A stretch of DNA of 64,000 bases from AP-15 sp963735445 (GTDB lineage Bacteria; Pseudomonadota; Alphaproteobacteria; ATCC43930; CGMCC-115725). The translations under genes and the position numbers were made by a program. The stretch covers positions 1 to 64,000 of the forward strand of contig CAVTLC010000012.1 of assembly GCA_963735445.1 (NCBI GenBank). Reading direction: 5' to 3'. Within the stretch, counting starts at the first letter, position 1; every line of letters begins with the position of its first letter. Under the pieces are notes generated by a model. That model had not been told where the DNA came from and searched no databases. It saw nothing but the letters and a program-made list of their open reading frames with translations. This document shows, in pieces, positions 18,766-27,286 of the stretch.

Positions 18766-20568
18766 TCAGCTCTGCAGCGATGGCCGGCATCCCGCCTGCG
18801 CGGATTGCTCGTCCAATACTTTGCGGATCTTGGCGCCGAGTGCGGCGTAGGTAAAGGGCTTGCCGATCATCTCTACGCCGGGGTCGAGCCGGCCATGATG
18901 GACGATCGCGTTGCGGGCATAACCCGACGTGAACAGCACGACGAGATCGGGGCGCAGCTGCCTCGCTTTCTCGGCAAGCTGACGCCCGTTCAGTCCCCCC
19001 GGCAATCCGACATCGGTGAACAGCAGTCGCACCGCCGGCTGCTTTTCAAGTACACCTAGGGCGGCATTTCCGTCTGAAGCTTCGACAACGCCGTAGCCGA
19101 GCTCGCGGACCATCATGACGGTGTTAGTCCGCACATCTTCGTCGTCTTCAACGACCAGCACGAGTTCGTCATTTTCACTCACGACCGGGTGGGCCTCGGG
19201 ACTGGCATCGGCCACCCGATCGGCGCCAACATGACGCGGTAGATAGAGGCGGACCGTCGTGCCTTCGCCAACCTCGCTATAGATCGCCGCGTGGCCGCCC
19301 GACTGCCGCATGAACCCGTAAACCTGCGATAGGCCTAACCCGGAACCCCGGCCGGCTTCTTTGGTCGTAAAGAACGGCTCAAATACCCGCTCCAGAGTTT
19401 CTTTAGGGATACCGGTGCCGGTGTCGCTAACGGCCACCACGACATATTGGCCCGGCTGAACCTCCTCGTGGCGGCCCGCATATTCCTCATCGAGGAACGC
19501 ATTCCCCGTCTCGATCGTAAGTTTGCCGCCATCCGGCATCGCGTCCCGGGCGTTGACCGCGAGGTTAAGGAGAGCGTTTTCGAGCTGGTTGGCGTCAGCC
19601 GAGACCGGCCATACGCCGGGGGCGAGCACCGTTTCGATCCTGATCGTCTCGCCGATGGTTCGGTGCAACAGATCCGACATGCCGGCAACAAGCTTGTTAA
19701 CGTCGATCGGTTGCGGCGCCAATGGCTGCCGCCGCGAAAAAGCGAGCAAGCGCTGGGTTAGCGACGCCGCGCGATCGGCACCGCGCATCGCCCCATCCGC
19801 CAGGCGGCGAATGTCATCGCGACTGTCACCCGCGCGCTGGCGCAGAAGCTCGAGATTGCCGGTGATAACCTGGAGCAGATTGTTGAAATCGTGCGCCACC
19901 CCGCCGGTCAACTGCCCCACGGCTTCCATCTTTTGCGCCTGCCGCAACGCCTCTTGCACCTTTTCGCGCTCATCGATTTCGGCTTCGAGCCGGACGATGG
20001 CGGCGGCAAGCTCCTCTGCTCGCTTCTTGAGCTCGTCATTCGCCCTTCGCAAAGCCGACTGACCCGCGGCCAGTACCCCGACCATCAACGCGGCCAGGGT
20101 AAAGATCAGCGCAACGAAACCATAGCGCGCGGCGCGGCGCCTGATCGGATCGGGAAAAGCCTCGATGAGGACCGTTCCGAGCGATGCGGTCCCCTGGCGG
20201 ACCGGGGCAGTCACCAACAGGCCATCGCTTCCCACCGCTTCTGCTGCGGGCACCCGTTGCGGCGGTCCCTGATCGAGGGCGCGGGCGAAACCCGCAAACA
20301 ACATGCCGTTCGCGTCATAAATCGCTGCGGTCTTGATCTCGGGATTGGCCGCCAGCGCCCCGACATATTCGGTCGCGGCCTTGCGGTCGTTAAAGGTCAG
20401 CGCAGCGGTCGAGGTCGCCGCCAGAATGCGCGCCTGTGCGTTCGCTTCCTCGGTCCTGCGCTGCTCGTAAGACCGCTCGAACCAGACTGACAGCCCGATG
20501 CCGGCCAGCACCAACACGATAGCGGCGGCTACCGCGAGCGCTGTCATCTGATATTGAATTCCCCGCAT
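18766..20568 (-). CDS. Hybrid sensor histidine kinase with CHASE8-type sensor and receiver
   Basis: The 600-residue protein has a first membrane helix at about 8-30, a periplasmic sensor (31-145) whose DRKAATEYVGALAANPEI resembles CHASE8, a second helix at 147-170 and a coiled coil at 175-210. The HisKA H-box AVGQLTGGVAHDFNNLL has His226. An ATPase domain follows with DTGTGIP and GSGLGLS, then a receiver domain with VVEDDEDVR and phospho-acceptor Asp519. The final output is therefore a phosphorelay rather than transcription by itself. Its start codon directly abuts the yfiR-family stop, giving an operon receptor-yfiR-kinase. CHASE8 is also the sensor of the diguanylate cyclase YfiN, the partner of YfiR. 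Confidence 0.9.
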   Translation of the reverse strand: MRGIQYQMTALAVAAAIVLVLAGIGLSVWFERSYEQRRTEEANAQARILAATSTAALTFNDRKAATEYVGALAANPEIKTAAIYDANGMLFAGFARALDQGPPQRVPAAEAVGSDGLLVTAPVRQGTASLGTVLIEAFPDPIRRRAARYGFVALIFTLAALMVGVLAAGQSALRRANDELKKRAEELAAAIVRLEAEIDEREKVQEALRQAQKMEAVGQLTGGVAHDFNNLLQVITGNLELLRQRAGDSRDDIRRLADGAMRGADRAASLTQRLLAFSRRQPLAPQPIDVNKLVAGMSDLLHRTIGETIRIETVLAPGVWPVSADANQLENALLNLAVNARDAMPDGGKLTIETGNAFLDEEYAGRHEEVQPGQYVVVAVSDTGTGIPKETLERVFEPFFTTKEAGRGSGLGLSQVYGFMRQSGGHAAIYSEVGEGTTVRLYLPRHVGADRVADASPEAHPVVSENDELVLVVEDDEDVRTNTVMMVRELGYGVVEASDGNAALGVLEKQPAVRLLFTDVGLPGGLNGRQLAEKARQLRPDLVVLFTSGYARNAIVHHGRLDPGVEMIGKPFTYAALGAKIRKVLDEQSAQAGCRPSLQS

Positions 20569-21168
20569 CTAGGCCACTCTGGTCCTCGAACTCTTTTCTG
20601 TCCTTGGCGTCACGGCGACGGCGAGGCTCAGCAGCTTCGAGCTTATCGTCAATCCGTTTGCTGATGCGGTCGCGTCGTTGATCTCGAAACGGACGTGGCC
20701 CTCCTCGATCACGAAATTGATTATCCCTTTGGGACCTCCATTGTCCTGAGAATCGGTGACGGTCAGCACCGGCGCGCCTTGCACCGCCTTAAGTCCGGCG
20801 GCAATCGATTGCTCCGGCGAACCGGCGTCAAACAAAATCTGGCAGCCTGAGTTCCCACTCACCCTCGAAAGATGTCGTATCGATATCGGCCGTCCGAGGA
20901 TGCGCTGGCCAGCCACCGCTTCGTCGAGCACATTCCCGAATGGATTGCTGCCGAGGAGGCAGATAGCAAAAGGGCTGTCCGGCGATTTGAAGGCGCTTGC
21001 CGGCCACTCGATGAACGGGGCGAACTTCCACAGGTAGGTAGCCTTGACGGCGCGCTCCAGCGAACCGCTCTCCTGCGCCGGAGACGGCGTGGTGGGGATC
21101 AGCGCCGCCATCCCGCCTCCGAGCAGAAACTCCAGCAAGGCTCTTCTGGACACTGCCGTCTCCGACAC
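20569..21168 (-). CDS. YfiR family (DUF4154) periplasmic protein
   Basis: The 199-residue protein has an N-terminal export signal (SRRALLEFLLGGGMAALIP, with an Arg pair that allows a Tat reading) and then the YfiR/DUF4154 pattern: ATYLWKFAPFIEWP, FAICLLGSNPFG, CQILFD, LTVTD and the C-terminal INFVIEEGHVRFEIND. Two cysteines are conserved in the right places. YfiR in Pseudomonas represses the cyclase YfiN from the periplasm. Here no cyclase is adjacent; the next gene is a kinase with a CHASE8-like sensor. It lies two bases downstream of the TonB receptor frame and directly before the kinase. Confidence 0.88.
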   Translation of the reverse strand: MSETAVSRRALLEFLLGGGMAALIPTTPSPAQESGSLERAVKATYLWKFAPFIEWPASAFKSPDSPFAICLLGSNPFGNVLDEAVAGQRILGRPISIRHLSRVSGNSGCQILFDAGSPEQSIAAGLKAVQGAPVLTVTDSQDNGGPKGIINFVIEEGHVRFEINDATASANGLTISSKLLSLAVAVTPRTEKSSRTRVA

Positions 21169-21170
21169 TC

Positions 21171-23148
21171 TCAGAAGCTCGCGCGCATGCGGAAGAACAC
21201 CGAGCGAGGAATGTAGCGCGGCGGGGAGGTCGAGGGGTCGAAAACTTCAAGATGGTTGGGGTGCAGCAGATTGAAGGCGTCGACCTCAAACGTTGTCCGC
21301 GCGTTGGCGTGCCAAGCAAGCCGGGCATCGGCTTCGACATAGGGCGGCACGTTGGAGCGGGACACCCGACCGACGGCGCGCAGCATCGTGTCAAATTCGA
21401 CGGTTTTGGACAGGTTCATCTCCGAGCGGAGCTGCGCCTGATAGGCGGGGTCTTCGCCCAGCGACTGACCCTGCGAAAAGTCGGTCTGTCCGGGATTTAG
21501 CGTGATGTTCTTGTGCAGCCAGTTGGCTCCGGGCCGCAACCGCCACCAATCGGTGATGCTGTAGGTCGCCCACGCCTCGACGCCGTAGGTATTTCCGGCG
21601 AGGCCGTTCATCAGGACGATCGGAAACCCGCCATTGGTGAATGCATCGGTGCGCAAATCATTGTAGATGTTGTAGAATGCTGAGACCGAGAGCGAGCTTT
21701 GCTGGGTCGGCTGGCCGCGATAGCCGACCTCGAATGCGGTCAAGGTTTCGGACTGAAAGTTGGGGGACGGCACCAGAAGCCCGGGACTTTGCAGTTCGCG
21801 ATCGATCCGCGAGGGCGTACGGATTGCGCGCGATACGGCAGACCACAAAAAAGTGTTAGAGGTGGCTTGCCAACCAAGCCGCACGCTCGGCAATGGATCT
21901 ATCCCGGTATAGGTGTAGTATTCGCCTTTCAGGCCGAGAGTAAGAACCAGATCCGGACGCAGCGAAATCTCGTCTTGGGCAAAGACATTGCCGAGCCATA
22001 GGGTCTTTGTCGGTTGTGCAAAAAAGAACGCTCCTGAAGTAGATAGAGATTCTTGCCATGCTCGCCCTTCCGCTCCCCAAACAAATTGGTGGATCCCGAG
22101 TTTTATATTATGTTGGCCCTGAATGTCGTAGGTACCTAGCCGCTCCAATGCGTTTGGTGGGGGTGGGACGTTTGGGATTCTTTGCGTATCGCTTTCGTAA
22201 TAAGCTTGCAGTTTAACCGTCGACCCGTTGTCGAGGCGGTGTGACCACCACCCATTCAGATTGCCGCCCCAGAACTGACCGCCGTCGGCAGACCACGATG
22301 TGGTCATAGAGATCGCCTTCGACGGTATAGGCATCGAAGCCGGCCTTGCCGTCGACGCGAAAGCCGGATTGACCGCCATAAAAGGCATCGGTCGGAACAT
22401 TCGTCGCGTGATAGGGCGGCGTGCTGGCGCGGTCAAAACCATAGCCGTAGACACGGTAAGTCGTGTTGTCACCGATCCGACCGCCGTAGCGCAGCGTATC
22501 CTGGCGGTCCTGGTTGCCGCCGCCGACATCCTGCAGACCTCCCTGCGTATCGGCCGAGTTCTTGGTGACGATGTTAATGACGCCGTTTACCGCGTTGGCG
22601 CCGTAGAGCGTACCGCCGGGCCCGCTGATGACCTCGATCCGTTCGATATTGTCGAGCGGCACGTCGACCGCTTGCCAAAAAACCGTGTCCGCGAGCGGCG
22701 AATAGACGCTGCGCCCGTCGATCTGCACCAGCAGCTTGTTATCGGATTCGGGCGAGTTGAAGCCGCGCGCCGTGATCGCCCAGTTGTAAGCGTTGAGCCG
22801 CGCGACTTCGAGGTTGGGCGCCAGCCGTAAGACTTCAGGCAGATTGGTTGCACCCGACCGGATGATGTCGTTCGCGGTAATGACAAACACCGCCGCCGCC
22901 GCCCGGCTTAGGGGTTCCGGACTCTTGGTGACCGAAGTAATGTTGATGTTCGCGAGTTCCTCGATCGACAGTCGGCCAAGCTCTTCGATCGACTGTCCGT
23001 GTGCCTGGCGTCCGGCGATTGCAGCCAGCACGACCGCGACACCCATTCGGACACGCCAAAGCGAATCTCGATCGACGCGACATTGGCTGCGCCAAAAAAG
23101 TATTCCCCGCGCACCGGGTTTGCACAGCGATCCCCCTCGCCCCGGCAT
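21171..23148 (-). pseudogene. TonB-dependent receptor, interrupted by one apparent extra base
   Basis: The upstream frame (23148 to about 22300) encodes a signal peptide, SIEELANINITSVTK, and the plug domain (FVITANDIIRSGATNLPEVLRLAP, RIEVISGPGGTLYGANAVNGVINI). The downstream frame (about 22297-21171) encodes the barrel, starting SADGGQFWGGNLNGWW and ending in the aromatic IPRSVFFRMRASF of outer-membrane proteins. Deleting one base between 22289 and 22306 joins them into about 658 residues. AAGGA before ATG 23148 supports that start, although a later ATG at 23046 would give a tighter signal peptide. The ligand is unknown. The position beside yfiR and a sensor kinase suggests a signalling receptor. 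Confidence 0.85.
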
Positions 23149-23396
23149 TTTCGTCCTTCTTTGTGATTGTGTTATCGGGACCCTGTGCTACCAGCAGTTT
23201 CGCCAAAAGCCGTTAACGGGGAAAACGCAAATAAGTTCCTCCCATAGCGAAGGTTTGTAGCGAGGTTACCTATGTTCACCAGTTGTATCAAGATTTCGTT
23301 GACTTTCCTGGCCGGTTTGTAACGAATAATGACGGTCTGCGTTCTCGACCGACCACTCCCGACCATTCGCGTTTGCCGAAAGGAGGTGCTAGCGGC

Positions 23397-23738
23397 ATGC
23401 CGCTAAACCGGAAACGACTTTTGATTGTAGAAGACGACGAGGACATCCTTTTTGTATTGGCGACATTCTTTCGGCGAGCGGGATACAGGGTGAATACTGC
23501 GAGAGAACGCAGGCGCGGGCTTGCCGTGATGCGGCGTGCCCAGGTCGATTTGGTGATTGCCGATACCGGCGTGCGCGGCAATGGCAACACAATCGCTGCA
23601 TTCGCGCATGTACCTCTTATTATGATGAGCGGTCACCCTTCGCGAATAGCGCAGCTTCGAGACGGTCCAACGCCGTTTATCGCAAAGCCTTTTCGACCCG
23701 AAGAATTGCTGAGCCTGGTGGAACAATTGCTTTCTTGA
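23397..23738 (+). CDS. Stand-alone response regulator receiver protein
   Basis: The 113-residue protein is a single CheY-like domain: LLIVEDDEDIL (acidic pocket), LVIADTG with phospho-acceptor Asp56, IMMSGH and FIAKPF with the conserved Lys97. There is no output domain. AGGAGG at 23381-23386 sets the ATG at 23397; the longer frame upstream is not needed. It is divergent from the TonB receptor, 248 bases apart. It could receive phosphate from the neighbouring hybrid kinase, but this pairing is only inferred from proximity. Confidence 0.85.
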   Translation: MPLNRKRLLIVEDDEDILFVLATFFRRAGYRVNTARERRRGLAVMRRAQVDLVIADTGVRGNGNTIAAFAHVPLIMMSGHPSRIAQLRDGPTPFIAKPFRPEELLSLVEQLLS

Positions 23739-23943
23739 CCGGGCTCAATACTAACTAGCGCGGTCCAATTCCGAAGCTGCGCAGCAAATTTACTTCTGAT
23801 ACGCGGCGACCCGCAAAGCGCAGTCCGGCGGCGATCCTTACCATCCCGCGGGAACGCGGTTTTCCCGGCCCGAGTTAATAGGGAGTAACCCGCTCGCCGG
23901 GCGAGTGGCGCGCGGACCAGCCATTTTAGCGGAGCATAGTGAG

Positions 23944-25107
23944 ATGAGCATTACCGAGGCGAATCGGCAGGCGTCCCAACAGGTAACGCAAACCGCACCA
24001 CCACCATCCTGGGCAATCGTGCTGAGCGCGATCGTGGTCACGGCCGGTCTGGTCTGGCGGACAGGCGCTCCCGCGGGACAGGCCGATTATCTTCCAGGGA
24101 AAAATAAGCAAGACGACGCCCGACCGGGCGGCCGTGCATCGGACCGGGCCCGATCCGGTGATGGCGAACGCGGCCGATCGGCCGATGCGCCCTCTGAGAT
24201 CCCTTGGACGGGATGGAAAGATATTCTGCTTCGTCTCTACCACCGTATTTCCCGCGACCGGATTTTATTGATTGCCGCTGGCACCACCTTTTACTTGATC
24301 CTGGCCATTTTTCCCGGAATCGCAGCCCTGGTCTCGATCTACGGCCTGTTTTTTGATCCGAAGACGATAATCGGGCATCTCGACGTGGTAGCGAGCGTCG
24401 CTCCTGGCGGCGCGATCGATGTCCTTCGCGAGCAATTGACCCGCCTCAGCCAGCAGAGCGGGACCGCGCTTAGCTTTGGGTTTTTGCTCAGCCTTGCGGT
24501 GTCCTTGTGGTCGGCGACTTCGGGCGTCAAGGCGTTGTTGGATGGGCTGAACGTGGCTTATGAGGAGGAGGAAAAACGCAGCTTTCTTAAACTGACCGGG
24601 GTAGCTTTGTTGTTCACGCTTGGACTGATCGGGTTCGCGCTGGTTTCACTGGCGGCGATCGTCGCAATCCCGGCTATTTTGAATTATCTCTCCCTGCCCG
24701 GATTTATCGCGACAATTCTAAATTTCGCCAGGTGGCCGATTCTCTTTGTGCTGGTGGCGTTGGCGCTGTCCTTTTTCTATCGCTACGGTCCGAGCCGCGC
24801 CGAGCCGCGGTGGCGCTGGATCACCTGGGGCAGTGCCGCCGCCACCCTCTTATGGCTCGCAGGCTCGATCCTGTTCTCCTGGTACGTCGCAAATTTCGGC
24901 AGCTACAACAAGACCTACGGTTCGCTCGGCGCGATCATCGGCTTTATGACGTGGGTGTGGCTGTCGGTGACCGTAATCCTCGTTGGCGCCCAACTCGACG
25001 CGGAAATGGAGCACCAGACCGCCCGTCAAAGCACTTCCGGACCGGCTCGGCCACTCGGAGCGCGGGGCGCCAAAATGGCTGATACGGTCGGGCCGGCCCA
25101 GAGTTGA
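23944..25107 (+). CDS. YihY/virulence factor BrkB family membrane protein
   Basis: The 387-residue protein has the YihY core from about residue 95 on: GWKDILLRLYHRISRDRILLIAAGTTFYLILAIFPGIAAL-type first helix, six hydrophobic segments in all, and the family signature GSYNKTYGSLGAIIGFMTWVW split near the end. Members are inner-membrane proteins of unproven function, formerly mis-named RNase BN. The first 90 residues are unusual: a single extra hydrophobic segment (SWAIVLSAIVVTAGLVW) and a charged linker. ATG 23944 is preferred over an upstream GTG because GGAG precedes it. Confidence 0.88.
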   Translation: MSITEANRQASQQVTQTAPPPSWAIVLSAIVVTAGLVWRTGAPAGQADYLPGKNKQDDARPGGRASDRARSGDGERGRSADAPSEIPWTGWKDILLRLYHRISRDRILLIAAGTTFYLILAIFPGIAALVSIYGLFFDPKTIIGHLDVVASVAPGGAIDVLREQLTRLSQQSGTALSFGFLLSLAVSLWSATSGVKALLDGLNVAYEEEEKRSFLKLTGVALLFTLGLIGFALVSLAAIVAIPAILNYLSLPGFIATILNFARWPILFVLVALALSFFYRYGPSRAEPRWRWITWGSAAATLLWLAGSILFSWYVANFGSYNKTYGSLGAIIGFMTWVWLSVTVILVGAQLDAEMEHQTARQSTSGPARPLGARGAKMADTVGPAQS

Positions 25108-25215
25108 ATGCTGCTTAAAAATGATGTGCCGAAATTGCAAACTAGGAACTTGCCACTTGCCGCGATGGTTTTCGATTGTGCGGGATTTGCCGTAACCGAA
25201 CGTAGGGAATCAAAA

Positions 25216-25761
25216 GTGGCGACCAAAGCAAGCACTAAGGCCGCGCGCAAAACGCGCCAGCCAGCAGAGAACAAGCGAAAGAAGAACGAGAACTCTTCGA
25301 GGGCTTCCGTGCCTTCCAAGGATGCGCTCGAAATGTTGGAGGAGGACCATCGCAAAGTAGAAGAGTTATTTGACGAATACGATGAGGCGGAGGGAGACGA
25401 CGACCGCCGTGGACAGCTCGCCAAGCAGATCTGCCGTGAGTTGACCGTGCATGCGGAAATCGAGGAAGAGATCTTCTATCCGCGCGCCCGGGAGGCCACC
25501 AAAGATAACGACCTGATCGATGAGGCAATCGTCGAGCATGCGAGCGTAAAGCACCTGATCGAAGAAATCGAAGAAATGGAGCCGGGCGATAATTTGTTCG
25601 ACGCCAGGATCCGGGTGCTCGAGGAAATGGTCAAACGGCACATTCAAGAAGAGGAAGAGGAGCTTTTCCCGGAGCTGACTTCCGCCGGCATGGACACCGG
25701 AGCGCTCGGCCAGGAGCTTGGTCAGCGCAAGCAGGAATTGATGGCCGAAATGGCGGAGTAA
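25216..25761 (+). CDS. Hemerythrin domain-containing protein
   Basis: The hemerythrin-like four-helix bundle is clear: LEEDHRKVEELFDEYDEAE, CRELTVHAEIEEEIFYPRA, EHASVKHLIEEIEEME and KRHIQEEEEELFPEL give the His and Glu ligands of a di-iron site. Related bacterial proteins bind oxygen or sense iron or redox state. A lysine-rich N-terminal tail of about 45 residues precedes the domain. I start at GTG 25216, which has TAGGGA seven bases upstream; the open frame extends back to 25108. It is downstream of the YihY gene and a manganese catalase is nearby, consistent with stress roles. Confidence 0.85.
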   Translation: MATKASTKAARKTRQPAENKRKKNENSSRASVPSKDALEMLEEDHRKVEELFDEYDEAEGDDDRRGQLAKQICRELTVHAEIEEEIFYPRAREATKDNDLIDEAIVEHASVKHLIEEIEEMEPGDNLFDARIRVLEEMVKRHIQEEEEELFPELTSAGMDTGALGQELGQRKQELMAEMAE

Positions 25762-26094
25762 TCAGGGCTGGGACCACGCGTCCCATCCTTCGACCGCGTT
25801 ACTCCGTTCCGCCCGGGACAGCCAGTGCTTGCCAGCAGCGGCAGTCCCGGGCGGCATTGTTCTGAATAGCAGATAATAATCGAGCACAGCCCAGCCCCGC
25901 CATTTCGGTCGCTCGCCAACGCTTAACGGCCAACGCGGCGGTGGAGGCGCGCACAGATGCGCGGCAAGCATCTTCGCATAGCGCTGCGGATGGCAGCGCC
26001 TGGCGCAGATCGACTGCGCCCACCAACAAAAACCCTCCCCGCTCCTGTGCAAATCGGCATTTAATAAGATCGTGGCTGACACGGGAGAATGCTG
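25762..26094. other. Intergenic stretch with a possible small leftward ORF
   Basis: No gene is established. On the minus strand, a 69-codon frame from 25971 to 25762 (MLAAHLCAPPPP... ending WDAWSQP) is open and rich in Trp and Pro, but it has no clear ribosome-binding site. GGGAG at 26083-26087 is the ribosome-binding site of the next rightward gene. Confidence 0.35.
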
Positions 26095-27048
26095 ATGCCT
26101 CGACAGGTCCGTGCGGTTGTCGTTGACCCTTCGGCGCCCGGTCGGCTGGCCATCAAACCGGTCGAACTGCGCGATCCCGACCGCGACGAGATAGCCGTCC
26201 GGGTGACCGCGATCTCGCTCAACCGCGGCGAAACGCGGCGTGCGGTGCAACAGGCTGAGCCGGGATGGCGGCCCGGTTGGGATTTTGTCGGGTTGACCGA
26301 GAGCGCGGCGGCGGATGGCAGCGGACCCCGACCTGGTACCCGTGTCGTCGGCATTCTGCCGTCCGGCGCCTGGGCCGAGCGGGTCAACTGCCGAACCCAT
26401 GCGGTCGCTGCGTTGCCAGACGCGGTCAGCGACGCCGAGGCCGCGACATTGCCGGTCGCCGGCCTCACGGCATTGCATGCGCTGCGCCAGGGTGGCTTGT
26501 TGCTCGGGCGCAAGGTGCTGGTCGATGGCGCGTCGGGTGGGGTTGGGCATCTCGCTTGCCAGCTCGCCGCAGCGGCCGGCGCCCAAGTCTGGGGTCATGT
26601 CCGGCGCGAGGAATATCGCGCCGCCGTCGCCGAATGGTGCGGCGAACGCGTAGTGCTCGGGCGCGAACTCGCCGCCGCCAAACCTCACGGGCCGTTTTGG
26701 CTGATACTCGACTCGCTCGGCGGCGCCGCCCTTGCGGCAGCCCTCGGTATGCTGCAGCCGGGCGGCACTTGCGTGACATTCGGGGTATCCGATGCCCCGG
26801 AGGCGACGATCGCAAGCCGCGATTTTTTCGCGACGGGTGGAGCGCGGCTCTACGGGCTCACCCTGTTTCACGAATTGATGAGTGTCGAGCGCGCCGGCAT
26901 CGGCTTGGCATTGCTGGCCGATCTGATCGCCGCCAAGAAGCTGCGGCCGCAGATTGCCGTCGAGGCGCCGTGGAGCGAGATCGACACGGTGGCCCGCCGG
27001 CTTATCGATCGTGAGTTTAGCGGTAAGGCGGTTCTGCACGTCGGTTGA
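26095..27048 (+). CDS. MDR superfamily NADPH:quinone reductase-like oxidoreductase
   Basis: The 317-residue protein has the medium-chain dehydrogenase fold without zinc ligands: an N-terminal GroES-like part (DEIAVRVTAISLNRGE), LPVAGLTALHAL, the Rossmann motif VDGASGGVGHLACQLAAAAGAQVWG and a C-terminal REFSGKAVLHVG. These features place it with zeta-crystallin type reductases. The start is ATG 26095, since GGGAG lies seven bases before it and is too close to the ATG at 26089. The substrate is not known. Confidence 0.85.
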   Translation: MPRQVRAVVVDPSAPGRLAIKPVELRDPDRDEIAVRVTAISLNRGETRRAVQQAEPGWRPGWDFVGLTESAAADGSGPRPGTRVVGILPSGAWAERVNCRTHAVAALPDAVSDAEAATLPVAGLTALHALRQGGLLLGRKVLVDGASGGVGHLACQLAAAAGAQVWGHVRREEYRAAVAEWCGERVVLGRELAAAKPHGPFWLILDSLGGAALAAALGMLQPGGTCVTFGVSDAPEATIASRDFFATGGARLYGLTLFHELMSVERAGIGLALLADLIAAKKLRPQIAVEAPWSEIDTVARRLIDREFSGKAVLHVG

Positions 27049-27103
27049 GTTCCGGCCGAGTTTCAGTTTCAGCTACACCGATCGGCCTGAAGGGGTGGGC
27101 ATC

Positions 27104-27286
27104 ATGGACAAGGCAATGACGGAATTACTGGCGCGGCGAGCGGGGCTGGACAAGGCGTTGGCGGAATTCCCCGAGGATGTTGCCGCTGCCGCCGAGCAGG
27201 CGAGCAGTGCTGCGGCGAAGCTGAAGGCGCCGACCGATCCCCGCGCTGAACCGTGGCCGCCGATGCGCGTCGGGACCGGCTTATGA
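27104..27286 (+). CDS. Small protein coupled to the downstream amidase
   Basis: The 60-residue product (MDKAMTELLARRAGLDKAL... ending EPWPPMRVGTGL) is a predicted helical protein with a Pro-rich end. Its stop overlaps the amidase start in ATGA (27283-27286), so the two are probably translated together. Some amidases of this type need a small partner (AtzG-like), which makes that role a reasonable guess. The similarity is not strong enough to name it. Confidence 0.65.
   Translation: MDKAMTELLARRAGLDKALAEFPEDVAAAAEQASSAAAKLKAPTDPRAEPWPPMRVGTGL

Noticed and set aside
25762..27039. 425-codon leftward frame
   Set aside because: Most of it is antisense to the MDR oxidoreductase gene; only its last 69 codons are outside, and they lack a ribosome-binding site.
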